A stretch of DNA of 64,000 nucleotides from Helicobacter pullorum NCTC 12824 (GCF_017979475.1 NZ_JAERIT010000001.1:186001-250000); one strand, 5' to 3'. Positions 9,264 through 18,651 are shown, counted from the first letter of the stretch. The notes: generated from the letters alone by a model not told the origin. A program made the numbers and translations.

Positions 9264-10562
9264 ATGAATATAGCTATTATAGGAACTGGATATGTAGGTT
9301 TGCCAACAGGGGTTGGGTTAGCAGAATTAGGAAATAAAGTGATTTGCATTGATAGAGAAGCATCTAAAATAGAAGCATTGAAAAATGGCAAATTAACTAT
9401 ATATGAAGATGGCTTAGAAGAATTATTTTTAAAAAATACCAAGAATGGAAATTTGCGGTTTAGCACTTCTATGCAAGAAGGCATTGAAAGTGCTGATATA
9501 GTTATCATAGCTGTTGGAACTCCCCCTCATCCTGTAACAAAAGAAGCTGATATGAAATATATCCATGCGGCTGCAACAGAATTAGCCGATTATTTACAGG
9601 ATTATACAGTAGTGGCTACTAAATCAACTGTTCCAGTAGGCACAGGAGATGATATAGAGAGTTTAATTAGCAAAAAAAATCCTAAGGCAAAATTTGATGT
9701 TGTATCTTTGCCGGAGTTTTTAAGAGAGGGTTTTGCTGTGTATGACTTTTTTAATCCTGATCGTATTGTGGTGGGGACAAATTCAGAGCAAGCAAGAGAG
9801 ATTATTGAAAAACTTTATGAGCCTTTTAAACACAAAAGCAAATTGCTTTTTGTTAGTAGAAGATCTTCAGAGATAATTAAATACGCTTCTAATGCTTTTT
9901 TGGCTATTAAAATTCACTATATTAATGAAATGGCAAATTTTTGTGAAAAAGCTGGGGCAGATATTTTGGAAGTAGCTAAAGGAATGGGATTTGATGAGAG
10001 AATAGGCAGCAGATTTTTGAATCCTGGACCAGGTTATGGTGGATCATGTTTCCCAAAAGATACTCAGGCTATGGCTTTCATGGGAAAACAAAACGATGTG
10101 GATTTAAGTTTGATTAATGCGGCTATACATGGTAATGAAAAAAGAAAAGAAGAAATAGCTCATAGAATTCTAAATTTAATTGAAGATGTAAAAAATTCTA
10201 AAATAGCGATTTTAGGTTTAGCTTTTAAAGATGGCACAGATGATTGTAGAGAATCCCCTGCTATTGATATAATATTTAAGCTATTAGAACAGCATACTCG
10301 CATACAAGCCTATGATCCTAAAGCTATGGAGCTTGCAAAAAGTATTTTACAAGATAAAATTACATATTGTCATAATATATATGAAGCTTGTAGGGATGCA
10401 AATTTGCTTGTGATATTAACCGAATGGAGCGAATTCAAAGATATTGATCTAGAAAAATTAGCAGCTATTATGAAAGAGAAGAAAATTTTTGATTGTAGAA
10501 ATTTATTAGACAAGCAAAAAGTTTTAAGTTTTGGTTATAGATATGAAGGCATAGGAAGATGA
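9264..10562 (+). CDS. ugd: UDP-glucose 6-dehydrogenase
   Basis: This 432-residue enzyme oxidises UDP-glucose to UDP-glucuronate with NAD. The Rossmann motif GTGYVGLPTGVG lies at about 7-18, and the catalytic-Cys motif GPGYGGSCFPKD at 255-266 (Cys 262). The C-terminal UDP-binding domain contains GLAFKDGTDDCRESPA. The start overlaps nothing upstream and the stop overlaps the next gene by 4 bp. It supplies UDP-glucuronate for UDP-xylose synthase and possibly for direct incorporation into the capsule. Confidence 0.96.
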   Translation: MNIAIIGTGYVGLPTGVGLAELGNKVICIDREASKIEALKNGKLTIYEDGLEELFLKNTKNGNLRFSTSMQEGIESADIVIIAVGTPPHPVTKEADMKYIHAAATELADYLQDYTVVATKSTVPVGTGDDIESLISKKNPKAKFDVVSLPEFLREGFAVYDFFNPDRIVVGTNSEQAREIIEKLYEPFKHKSKLLFVSRRSSEIIKYASNAFLAIKIHYINEMANFCEKAGADILEVAKGMGFDERIGSRFLNPGPGYGGSCFPKDTQAMAFMGKQNDVDLSLINAAIHGNEKRKEEIAHRILNLIEDVKNSKIAILGLAFKDGTDDCRESPAIDIIFKLLEQHTRIQAYDPKAMELAKSILQDKITYCHNIYEACRDANLLVILTEWSEFKDIDLEKLAAIMKEKKIFDCRNLLDKQKVLSFGYRYEGIGR

Positions 10563-11527
10563 AAAATATTTTGGTAGTTGGTGGAGCTGGTTATATAGGT
10601 TCTTGTGCAACTAAGCATCTTTTGGATCATGGGTATGATTGTATGGTTATGGATAATCTCATCTATGGACATAAAGAAGCTATCGACAAAAGAGCTAAAT
10701 TTATACATGCTGATTTACTAGATTTGTATTCATTAAAAGAAGTGTTTTCTAGTGAAAAAATAGACGCAGTTATTCATTTTGCCGCTTTTGCTTATGTGGG
10801 TGAGAGTGTTATTAAACCTCAAAAGTATTATCAAAATAATGTTATAGGAACTTTAAATTTACTCAATACTATGTTGGAATATGATGTAAGAGCTATTGTT
10901 TTTTCAAGCACTTGCGCAACTTATGGGGAGCCACAATATACACCTATAGATGAAAAACATCCCCAAAATCCTATCAATGCTTATGGTAGAACTAAGCTTA
11001 TGGTGGAGCAGATTTTTAAGGATTATGAAATTGCTTATGGCTTAAGGCATATATCCCTAAGATATTTTAATGCCGCTGGAGCGATGGAGGATATAGGTGA
11101 GAGTCATGATCCTGAAACACATTTGATACCATTGGTTTTAAAAGCTATAAGAGGGGAAATTCCTGTTATAAAGGTTTTTGGAGATGATTATGATACTAAA
11201 GATGGAACTTGCATCAGAGATTATATCCATGTAGAAGATTTGGCAAGTGCTCATCGTTTGGCTTTAGAAAATCTACATCAATTTAGCGGTTGCATTAATC
11301 TAGGAACAGGTATGGGCACTAGTGTAAAAGAGATTATCAAGGCAGCTGAAGAACTAAGTGGTAAAAAATGCCCCATAGAATATACATCTAGAAGAGAAGG
11401 CGATCCTGCAAAGCTATTTGCTGATAACAAAAAAGCAAAAGAAGTTTTAGGATGGGAGATCAAATACAAAAATACAAAAGATATTATAAAATCAGCTTGG
11501 GAATGGGAGATAAATAGGAAATTTTAA
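10559..11527 (+). CDS. galE: NAD-dependent UDP-sugar 4-epimerase (GalE family)
   Basis: This 322-residue epimerase has GGAGYIGS at about 8-15, SSTCATYGEP at about 116-125 and the catalytic Tyr142/Lys146 (YGRTK). It belongs to the GalE group that interconverts UDP-glucose and UDP-galactose. Because it sits next to a UDP-xylose synthase and a pyranose mutase, it might instead (or also) interconvert UDP-xylose and UDP-arabinose. The sequence does not settle the substrate. It overlaps ugd by 4 bp, and its stop abuts the glf start. Confidence 0.9.
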   Translation: MKNILVVGGAGYIGSCATKHLLDHGYDCMVMDNLIYGHKEAIDKRAKFIHADLLDLYSLKEVFSSEKIDAVIHFAAFAYVGESVIKPQKYYQNNVIGTLNLLNTMLEYDVRAIVFSSTCATYGEPQYTPIDEKHPQNPINAYGRTKLMVEQIFKDYEIAYGLRHISLRYFNAAGAMEDIGESHDPETHLIPLVLKAIRGEIPVIKVFGDDYDTKDGTCIRDYIHVEDLASAHRLALENLHQFSGCINLGTGMGTSVKEIIKAAEELSGKKCPIEYTSRREGDPAKLFADNKKAKEVLGWEIKYKNTKDIIKSAWEWEINRKF

Positions 11528-12639
11528 TGGACAAGATTCAGAGTTTAATAGTCGGATGCGGATTAAGTGGTGCAGTCTTAGCTAGACGAATAGCTGAAGA
11601 AAAAAATGAAAAAGTCTTGATTGTAGATAGAAGAGATCATATAGGTGGGAATATTTATGATTATAAAGAGGCAAATATAACCATCCATAAGTATGGACCC
11701 CATGTTTTTCACACAAGCATAAAAGAAGTATGGGATTTTTTAAGTCGATTTACTAAATGGCATATATTTTTTTATAAGGTAAAAGCTTATATAGATGGGA
11801 AAGAAGTTAATATACCCTTTAATTTAGATAGCTTATACAAGGTTTTCTCAAAAGAAATGGCACTAACTTTAGAAAGGAAGCTTATAGAAAAGTATGGATT
11901 TGACACTAAAACTACCATTTTGGAGTTAAGAGAATCAAATGATAAAGATTTGCAATTTTTAGCTGATTATATATATAAGAAAGTATTTTTGGGTTACACA
12001 ATCAAGCAATGGGGAGTAAAACCAGAAGAAATAGATGTAAGCGTTAGCGCTAGAGTGCCTATCTATATAAGCAGGGATGACAGGTATTTTCAAGATGCTT
12101 ATCAGGCTTTGCCAAGAGATGGTTATACAAAAATGATAGAAAGTATTTTGGATCATCCTTTGATAGAGGTAAGATTAAAAACAGATTTTGAAGATATAAA
12201 AGAAAATATTTTTTATGAGAAGCTTTTTTACACAGGTGCTATAGATGAGTTTTTTGACTATAAATTTGGCAAGTTACCTTATAGAAGCTTGGATATAGTG
12301 TTTGAAACTTATGATAAAGAATATATGCAGTCTTGTGCACAAATGAACTATCCAAATAATTTTGATTTTACAAGAAGTGTCGAGTATAAATACTATCTTG
12401 ATGAAAAATCAGATAAAACGATACTATCTTATGAGTATCCCTGTGATTTTAAAGAAGGCAAAAATGAAAGATACTATCCTATACCCAATGATAAAAATCA
12501 GCAATTATATGAGAAGTATCTGCAAGAAGCTAGCAAACTAGAAAATGTGTATTTTCTAGGAAGATTGGGAGATTATAAATATTATGATATGGATAAGACA
12601 GTGGATAGGGCTTTGAAATTTGGATTAGGAGGTGTGTGA
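11527..12639 (+). CDS. glf: UDP-galactopyranose mutase
   Basis: This 370-residue flavoenzyme interconverts UDP-galactopyranose and the furanose form. The FAD-binding start (VGCGLSGAVLARR) and the RDHIGGNIYD and YGPHVFHTS motifs are characteristic of Glf. The presence of glf predicts a furanose sugar in the polysaccharide, either galactofuranose or, given the UDP-xylose gene nearby, possibly a pentofuranose. The stop is followed one base later by the next start. Confidence 0.94.
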   Translation: MDKIQSLIVGCGLSGAVLARRIAEEKNEKVLIVDRRDHIGGNIYDYKEANITIHKYGPHVFHTSIKEVWDFLSRFTKWHIFFYKVKAYIDGKEVNIPFNLDSLYKVFSKEMALTLERKLIEKYGFDTKTTILELRESNDKDLQFLADYIYKKVFLGYTIKQWGVKPEEIDVSVSARVPIYISRDDRYFQDAYQALPRDGYTKMIESILDHPLIEVRLKTDFEDIKENIFYEKLFYTGAIDEFFDYKFGKLPYRSLDIVFETYDKEYMQSCAQMNYPNNFDFTRSVEYKYYLDEKSDKTILSYEYPCDFKEGKNERYYPIPNDKNQQLYEKYLQEASKLENVYFLGRLGDYKYYDMDKTVDRALKFGLGGV

Positions 12640-12640
12640 A

Positions 12641-14047
12641 GTGAATAATAAAATTACAATAGATAGTTATCGTAAATGTGTAGAGCCGCTGTTTGATGAT
12701 AAAATTGCTGTCGTTTTTAGTGTAGATGAAAATTATATAAACTATTTGTGTGTGACATTAGAATCATTAAAGAAAAATTCATCTTTAATAAATAATTATG
12801 ATATAGTGATACTCTGTAGCGATTTAGAAGATTATAAAAAAGATACCATTATTTCGCATTATTCCAACAACAATAATTTTAGCGTCCGCTTTGTTGATGT
12901 TTCTGATATTATGAAACAAATGGATGGCTCTTTATTCTATGTGACGCAGCATTTTACAGTTGCTACATATTATAGATTTTTTATTCAGCATTTATTTAAA
13001 CAATATGACAGGGTTATATATGCAGATTGCGATGCTATTTTTTTAGAAGATGTAGCTGTATGTTATAAGATAGATTTGGGAGACAATTTGCTAGGTGCTG
13101 TTTTGGATGTAGAAATTCAAAGAACACATTTTTTGCAAAATGATGAATGGTCTCAAAAGTTTATTGATTATTTAAAAAAAGATTTGCAACTTAAAGATAC
13201 GAAAAAATATTTTCAATCAGGCTTTCTTATTTTTAATATACAAAAGTGTTCAGAATTTAATTTATTAGAAAAATGTATAACAAAACTAGAAGAGATAAAA
13301 ACGCCAATATATCCAGATCAAGATATTTTAAATAAGGTAGTAGAAGAAAAGATTTGTTATATTGATTTGTCTTGGAATGTTGAAAATCATATTATGGTAT
13401 TTAATACGGCAAATCTAGATAATTTCCCCAAAGATATCTTAGAACAATATTTAGAGTCTTTGGATAATGCTAAATTTTTACATTACTCAGGTTCTATCAA
13501 GCCCTGGCAGGATCTGTTGAGCTATAACGCCCACCTTTGGTGGCAGTATGCTAGGGAAACCCCATTTTATGAAGAAATGCTATTTAAGAACATAGCCCAA
13601 AGCACCATAAATGCATTTCAAGGAACTTTAAATATCGCACAAAATGCTATAAATGCAACTCAAGGCTCTTTAAATGCCATTCAAGACCATATTAACTTTA
13701 CTCCACAAGGAGCAGTAGAAAAAGTAAAATCCCACCTATCTTTTAAACTAGGACAAGAAATATTAAGCGTAAAAGCAAATAAACTTAAAGCATTAATATT
13801 GCCTTTTGCTTTGATATTTATTACCATAAAGCATAAAATATCAAATTGGATATATCAGCTTATATTAGATTCAAATCCAAATCCAACCTTAAAATCTTTA
13901 CCTTTATCTTGCTATAGCGATTATCGTGAAGCTATAAAAATAAAAAACTATCTTTCTTATAGATTGGGTAATTTACTTATAAAACATCCGCTTACTTTTA
14001 TATTTAGGGTGAGTAGAGTTTATAGGGAATGGAAGGAGAGAAAATGA
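12641..14047 (+). CDS. Family 8 glycosyltransferase with C-terminal repeat/anchor module
   Basis: This 468-residue protein has an N-terminal GT8 domain (about 20-290) with the DCD metal motif at 129-131, a later PDQDILN motif and HYSGSIKPW. Residues 298-453 are a tail encoded by DNA identical to the next gene. The tail has roughly 13-residue repeats (INAFQGTLN..., INATQGSLN...), a hydrophobic stretch (LILPFALIFITI) that may touch the membrane, and two LSFKLG/LSYRLG motifs. The frame is open from GTG 12632, but AGGAGG at 12627-12632 sits 8 bases before GTG 12641, so I prefer that start. The stop overlaps the next ATG (ATGA). Confidence 0.88.
   Translation: MNNKITIDSYRKCVEPLFDDKIAVVFSVDENYINYLCVTLESLKKNSSLINNYDIVILCSDLEDYKKDTIISHYSNNNNFSVRFVDVSDIMKQMDGSLFYVTQHFTVATYYRFFIQHLFKQYDRVIYADCDAIFLEDVAVCYKIDLGDNLLGAVLDVEIQRTHFLQNDEWSQKFIDYLKKDLQLKDTKKYFQSGFLIFNIQKCSEFNLLEKCITKLEEIKTPIYPDQDILNKVVEEKICYIDLSWNVENHIMVFNTANLDNFPKDILEQYLESLDNAKFLHYSGSIKPWQDLLSYNAHLWWQYARETPFYEEMLFKNIAQSTINAFQGTLNIAQNAINATQGSLNAIQDHINFTPQGAVEKVKSHLSFKLGQEILSVKANKLKALILPFALIFITIKHKISNWIYQLILDSNPNPTLKSLPLSCYSDYREAIKIKNYLSYRLGNLLIKHPLTFIFRVSRVYREWKERK
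13532..13999 (+). repeat. 468-bp direct repeat, copy 1
   Basis: Appears identical by eye to 15754-16221 in the same orientation. It encodes residues 298-453 of the GT8 protein. Identity stops abruptly at both ends and the flanks diverge, which points to a recent duplication or gene conversion. Confidence 0.95.
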
Positions 14048-16278
14048 AAGAAATAAAAAAAGAAGAAAATCCAAAAATTAAAATTCTAGTGGGGTATCAT
14101 AAGCCCGCAGTCTTGCTAAAAGATGATATTTTAACCCCCATTCATTTAGGAAGAGCTCTAGCCACAGAGGCTTCTAAGGATGGAGAAATGTCTAAAGAAG
14201 ATTTTGAATGGATGTGCGAAAATATGATAGGCGATGATACAGGGGATAATATTTCTCATCTTAATAGATATTTTTGCGAATTGACAGGAATATATTGGGC
14301 TTGGAAGAATTACGATAAATTAGGAAATCCAGACTATGTAGGCTTTATGCACTATAGGAGAATTTTTGATTTTTGTGGTGATTCGGTAAAATTGCCAATA
14401 AGCAGAGAATTTAATATTCCAGAGTTAAACTATATTGATGACCATGATAAGAATATGTATTTAAATAATACAAATATCATCAATATTCTTTTGAGATATG
14501 ATGGAGTGATTTTTAGAGCACAAAATGTAAACCCTTATTTGCACTATAAACATGTGGGAGATTTTTTAAAGATTGCGGATTATGATACTTGCTTAAAAAT
14601 AGTTGATGAAAAATTTTATAAATATTCTGGTGCCTCTAAGGAATATAATAATGGGAAAGTGTCATATTTTTGCAATATGTTTGTGATGTCAAGGGAAGAT
14701 TTTTTTGAATATTGCTCATTTGTATTTGGCGTTCTTTTTGAAAGTCAAAAATTAATTGATATAAGCAAATATAATTCGATAGAACAAAGGGTGTTTGGAT
14801 ATCTTGGGGAATGGCTGAGTGGTATATTTTTCACTTACCTTAAAAGCAAAAAATGTTTGCTAAAAGAATTGGATGTAATATATATAAAAAATTGTGAGTT
14901 GCTTCCGGAAATAATGCCCACTTTTGCAGAAAATAACATACCCATTATTTTTTCTTGTGATGATAATTATTTGTCTTATCTTATAGTGATTTTATACTCT
15001 ATTAAAAAACATTCAAGCAAAGATTATAATTATGATATTTGCGTATTGTATGATTCTTTAAATCAAGCTAGTATGGATAAGATAAAAAGATTTATTCAAG
15101 ATGTGAATATATCTGTGAGATTTGTTAATATCAGCCCCTATATTTACCGAGCAAAAAAGCAAGTTCATTTTCATACCGTTTCGCATTTTAAAGAATCTAA
15201 TTATTATAGATTTTTTATTCCTGGTATCTTTAAAAAGTATGAAAAAATTATCTACTTGGATTGTGATATGTTGGTATTAAGAGATTTAAAAGACTTGTAT
15301 TTCTTTGATTTTACTGCCTCTATTGCAGCTTGTAAAGAATTTGTTGGTATTTTAGTTGTTTTGAATAATATGGATCCATATTATATTAGTTTTATTAATA
15401 CAAAAAAGCCTTTTAAAGATATTCGCAATTATATTCAATCTGGAGTGTTGATTTATAATATTAAAAAATGTCTTACAAATAATTTTACACAAAAATGTTT
15501 AGATACATTAAAATACTTGGAAAATCCCCCTATTGTTGATCAAGATGTGATTAATAGTGCTTTTGAGGGAGACATAAGCTTTCTTGATTCTAGGTGGAAT
15601 TTTACATGGAATCTACCTATAAGATATCCTGATTTTTTAAATCTATCTCCAAAAGAGTTTATAAAAGATATCTTAAAAATGATAAATGATCCTTATATTA
15701 TCCATTATAATGACTACTTTAAACCCTGGAATTCTCCTCACTTACCCAAAGCACACCTTTGGTGGCAGTATGCTAGGGAAACCCCATTTTATGAAGAAAT
15801 GCTATTTAAGAACATAGCCCAAAGCACCATAAATGCATTTCAAGGAACTTTAAATATCGCACAAAATGCTATAAATGCAACTCAAGGCTCTTTAAATGCC
15901 ATTCAAGACCATATTAACTTTACTCCACAAGGAGCAGTAGAAAAAGTAAAATCCCACCTATCTTTTAAACTAGGACAAGAAATATTAAGCGTAAAAGCAA
16001 ATAAACTTAAAGCATTAATATTGCCTTTTGCTTTGATATTTATTACCATAAAGCATAAAATATCAAATTGGATATATCAGCTTATATTAGATTCAAATCC
16101 AAATCCAACCTTAAAATCTTTACCTTTATCTTGCTATAGCGATTATCGTGAAGCTATAAAAATAAAAAACTATCTTTCTTATAGATTGGGTAATTTACTT
16201 ATAAAACATCCGCTTACTTTTGTATTTAGAGTGAATAAGATTTATAAAGAGTGGAGGAGAGAGAAAGGAAGAAGATGA
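14044..16278 (+). CDS. Bifunctional glycosyltransferase: DUF4422-like domain plus GT8 domain plus shared tail
   Basis: This 744-residue protein begins with a DUF4422-type putative transferase domain at about 8-250 (ILVGYHKP..., NRYFCELTGIYWAWKN, VGFMHYRRIF). A second transferase domain of family 8 follows at about 290-560, with the DCD motif near 406-408 and QDVIN later. Residues 571-726 are the tail shared with the preceding protein. ATG 14044 overlaps the upstream stop (ATGA) and has AAGGAG 5 bases before it. An upstream in-frame ATG at 14029 is less likely. Two transferase domains in one chain suggest it adds two sugars in sequence; this is inference. Confidence 0.87.
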   Translation: MKEIKKEENPKIKILVGYHKPAVLLKDDILTPIHLGRALATEASKDGEMSKEDFEWMCENMIGDDTGDNISHLNRYFCELTGIYWAWKNYDKLGNPDYVGFMHYRRIFDFCGDSVKLPISREFNIPELNYIDDHDKNMYLNNTNIINILLRYDGVIFRAQNVNPYLHYKHVGDFLKIADYDTCLKIVDEKFYKYSGASKEYNNGKVSYFCNMFVMSREDFFEYCSFVFGVLFESQKLIDISKYNSIEQRVFGYLGEWLSGIFFTYLKSKKCLLKELDVIYIKNCELLPEIMPTFAENNIPIIFSCDDNYLSYLIVILYSIKKHSSKDYNYDICVLYDSLNQASMDKIKRFIQDVNISVRFVNISPYIYRAKKQVHFHTVSHFKESNYYRFFIPGIFKKYEKIIYLDCDMLVLRDLKDLYFFDFTASIAACKEFVGILVVLNNMDPYYISFINTKKPFKDIRNYIQSGVLIYNIKKCLTNNFTQKCLDTLKYLENPPIVDQDVINSAFEGDISFLDSRWNFTWNLPIRYPDFLNLSPKEFIKDILKMINDPYIIHYNDYFKPWNSPHLPKAHLWWQYARETPFYEEMLFKNIAQSTINAFQGTLNIAQNAINATQGSLNAIQDHINFTPQGAVEKVKSHLSFKLGQEILSVKANKLKALILPFALIFITIKHKISNWIYQLILDSNPNPTLKSLPLSCYSDYREAIKIKNYLSYRLGNLLIKHPLTFVFRVNKIYKEWRREKGRR
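15754..16221 (+). repeat. 468-bp direct repeat, copy 2
   Basis: Second copy of the 13532-13999 segment, offset 2222 bp, encoding residues 571-726 of the DUF4422-GT8 protein. Recombination between the copies would delete exactly the intervening 2.2 kb and fuse the first GT8 domain to the same tail in frame. Confidence 0.95.
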
Positions 16279-18557
16279 GCAAAGAAATTCAAGAATTTAT
16301 AGAAAAGCTAAAAGATTGGAAAAATAATTTTCCTGTGCAAGAGTATGATTATACAAAATATGATTGTGAAGTTGCTAATATAGCTAAGTGGCAAAAGGAA
16401 AATAATATAAATGAGTTAGTAAATTTTTGGAATGAAAAATTTAAGAGTTACAGTTTAGCGCTAAAGCATCCATTTTATAATGATATCATAACGAAGGCTG
16501 TATATAATTGTTATGATGGTAATGTTGTAAATTGCGTTTTTATGATTGATGAAGACAATAAACATCCTTGGATATTTGTTCAATGTTTTAGGAGTATAAA
16601 TCTGTTAATTTGCAAAAATGGTGCATATTGTGTTTTTGAAGATGTTGAAGGATACAACCTTTCTATATTGGGAACAGCATCAAGGCATTTTTCTAAAATT
16701 GAATGTAATCATTTAAGCTATAGAGATGTGGAATTTGGAGTTAGTTTGCAAAATGCTAGGCCTGCGCACTTTTTTTACATGCTACTAAAACATCTAATTA
16801 GAATGGAGCTTTGTGGCAAGCATATTTTGGTAGAAAGATTTTGTTTTTTTATTCCTAGCTTTTTGCGCCAAAGCTGTACCGCCAAAAATGAAAATAGAGT
16901 TTATATCCAACCAACGATTGCGCCAGGATCATTGGGAGATGCTGTGCTAAATGAATTTGTGGCAAAAGATTCCATCGAAATGCAAAGTTGTGAGTGTAAT
17001 TTTGGTACTGGTTGTGATTTAACCATATGGTTAGGGCTTCCAGGAGAGAGAAGGGCTTGGCTAGAACAGATTGATGGAGCTGCAAATATGCTAAAGCACT
17101 TTAATAAATATTTTAAAAAAATAAAAGTTTATGTAGATGGCATGACAGCTTATGATGGAGAGAGACAAGACTTCCCAGAGAATAAGGTTCTTTTTAATAA
17201 GGTCGTTGATGCTACAAGAAAGTTATTTTTAGAAGAATGTGATAAAAATATAATTTTTGCCTTTGAAGACTCACAAGATTCAGCAAGTAGTCTCGCAAAT
17301 GAAGAAAAATTTGTAGTTTTCAAATCTCTATCGGGATATGATTATAGAACCAAAATTTGCTATTGCAACGATTGTGATATTGCTATTAGCGATAGTGGAA
17401 CCACTGCCCTTGTGCCATTCCAGTTTCATAAAAAGCCAGGTGTAGTTTTTTATGGGGAATTGGCTAGTTTTTATATTAATTTTTCTAAAAGTCTTGCTAA
17501 CAATGCATATCAAAGAGCAGTTGATGAAAAGTTGGTAGTTCAGGCTAATAGAAAATCATTTCTTGTTTGGGACTATCACATTCCCTATCAGCATATTTAC
17601 AATCTTGCCGCAGAAGTTTTAGAAGAGCTTAGCAGAGATAATAAGCTTAAGGTTAAAAATCTCAAAATGCATCGTTTAGAAGTTCCTCCTGTAGAATTGA
17701 TAGCTAAACAATATGAGCTAGAAAAACAATTTGAGGTTAAAATACCTTTGGAGAATGTAGAATTTGTCGATAAACTAGCAACCCAACTCCAACAAAAAGA
17801 TCAAATCATCCAAACTAAGAATCAAGAATTAGCTTCAAAGAATCAAGAGCTAACCCAAACTAAGAATCAACTAGATTCCACTAAACAACAACTTGATTCT
17901 AAAGTTAAAGAACTCTCCTCTCTCCCCATTAAAAAACAAACTTTAGAGATAAAGAATCTAGAACAAGATTTAATCAATAAACAATTACACACCAAACAAC
18001 TTGAAAAAGAATTAGGATACGAATCTAATGTTTTACAAGAATTAGAAATAAAGAAACAAGAATTAATTCAAACTAAGAATCAATTGGATTTTACTAAAAA
18101 ACAATTAGAATCTGCAAATAAGATTCTAGAATCTAATCCAAATACTTCTCATTTAATTCAAAATACTTCTAACTTTAAAGGAAAACTTGCTTATCTTAAT
18201 ACTCTTACTACTGCTAAAGATAGAATCCACAATCATCTCTCCTATAAACTAGGACAAGCTATGATAGAGAATTCTAAATCTTTACTAGGATATATTAGAA
18301 TGCCTTATGTTTTATCTTATATCAAAGATAAACACAAACAAGAACAACAACAATACCAAGAAACTATTAAAAAGAATCCTAATCTAAAACTCCCTAATTT
18401 AGAATCTTATCCTGATTATAAAGAATCTTTAAAAGAAAAAGAATGTCTTGCTTATAAACTAGGTGAAGCTTTTATAAAAGCTGATAAAACTTGGTATAAG
18501 GGTGGATATGTTAAACTATGGTTTGAAGTTAGGAAGTTGAAGGGGGAGAGGAAGTGA
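16275..18557 (+). CDS. Large polysaccharide-cluster protein with coiled coil and related C-terminal module
   Basis: I do not recognise a named family for this 760-residue protein. The N-terminal half (1-490) is globular, with glycosyltransferase-like features: a PGSLGDAV loop near 217 and an AISDSGTTALVPF stretch near 370, reminiscent of GT-B donor-binding regions. Residues about 497-635 are a Gln/Lys/Asn/Leu-rich coiled coil made of recurring TKNQ(E/L)L units. The final about 110 residues (HLSYKLGQ..., LAYKLGEAFIK) are homologous, but not identical, to the tails of the two preceding proteins. ATG 16275 overlaps the upstream stop (ATGA); an ATG at 16251 is less likely. A transferase or scaffold role is inferred from context. 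Confidence 0.75.
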   Translation: MSKEIQEFIEKLKDWKNNFPVQEYDYTKYDCEVANIAKWQKENNINELVNFWNEKFKSYSLALKHPFYNDIITKAVYNCYDGNVVNCVFMIDEDNKHPWIFVQCFRSINLLICKNGAYCVFEDVEGYNLSILGTASRHFSKIECNHLSYRDVEFGVSLQNARPAHFFYMLLKHLIRMELCGKHILVERFCFFIPSFLRQSCTAKNENRVYIQPTIAPGSLGDAVLNEFVAKDSIEMQSCECNFGTGCDLTIWLGLPGERRAWLEQIDGAANMLKHFNKYFKKIKVYVDGMTAYDGERQDFPENKVLFNKVVDATRKLFLEECDKNIIFAFEDSQDSASSLANEEKFVVFKSLSGYDYRTKICYCNDCDIAISDSGTTALVPFQFHKKPGVVFYGELASFYINFSKSLANNAYQRAVDEKLVVQANRKSFLVWDYHIPYQHIYNLAAEVLEELSRDNKLKVKNLKMHRLEVPPVELIAKQYELEKQFEVKIPLENVEFVDKLATQLQQKDQIIQTKNQELASKNQELTQTKNQLDSTKQQLDSKVKELSSLPIKKQTLEIKNLEQDLINKQLHTKQLEKELGYESNVLQELEIKKQELIQTKNQLDFTKKQLESANKILESNPNTSHLIQNTSNFKGKLAYLNTLTTAKDRIHNHLSYKLGQAMIENSKSLLGYIRMPYVLSYIKDKHKQEQQQYQETIKKNPNLKLPNLESYPDYKESLKEKECLAYKLGEAFIKADKTWYKGGYVKLWFEVRKLKGERK
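17765..18180 (+). repeat. Degenerate repeat region encoding the coiled coil
   Basis: Variants of ACTAAGAATCAA and AAGAATCAAGAATTA recur irregularly. The codon use here is plainly more repetitive than in the flanking parts of the gene. In-frame expansion or contraction would change coiled-coil length without destroying the protein. Confidence 0.6.
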
Positions 18558-18583
18558 GGGGTTTTAAGAATCAGCTAGTGTAA

Positions 18584-18621
18584 AATTAAGGTGGCAGATC
18601 GTAATTCCCGCCATCTTAATT
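18584..18621. terminator. Bidirectional hairpin between convergent genes
   Basis: A 12-bp arm (AATTAAGGTGGC) pairs with GCCATCTTAATT across a 14-base loop, with one G-U pair. It lies between the end of the plus-strand transferase operon and the end of the minus-strand gene at 18652, so it could terminate both. The T-run is weak. Confidence 0.55.
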
Positions 18622-18651
18622 AAGTTAGAATCTAAATTAGAATTTTGGCTT

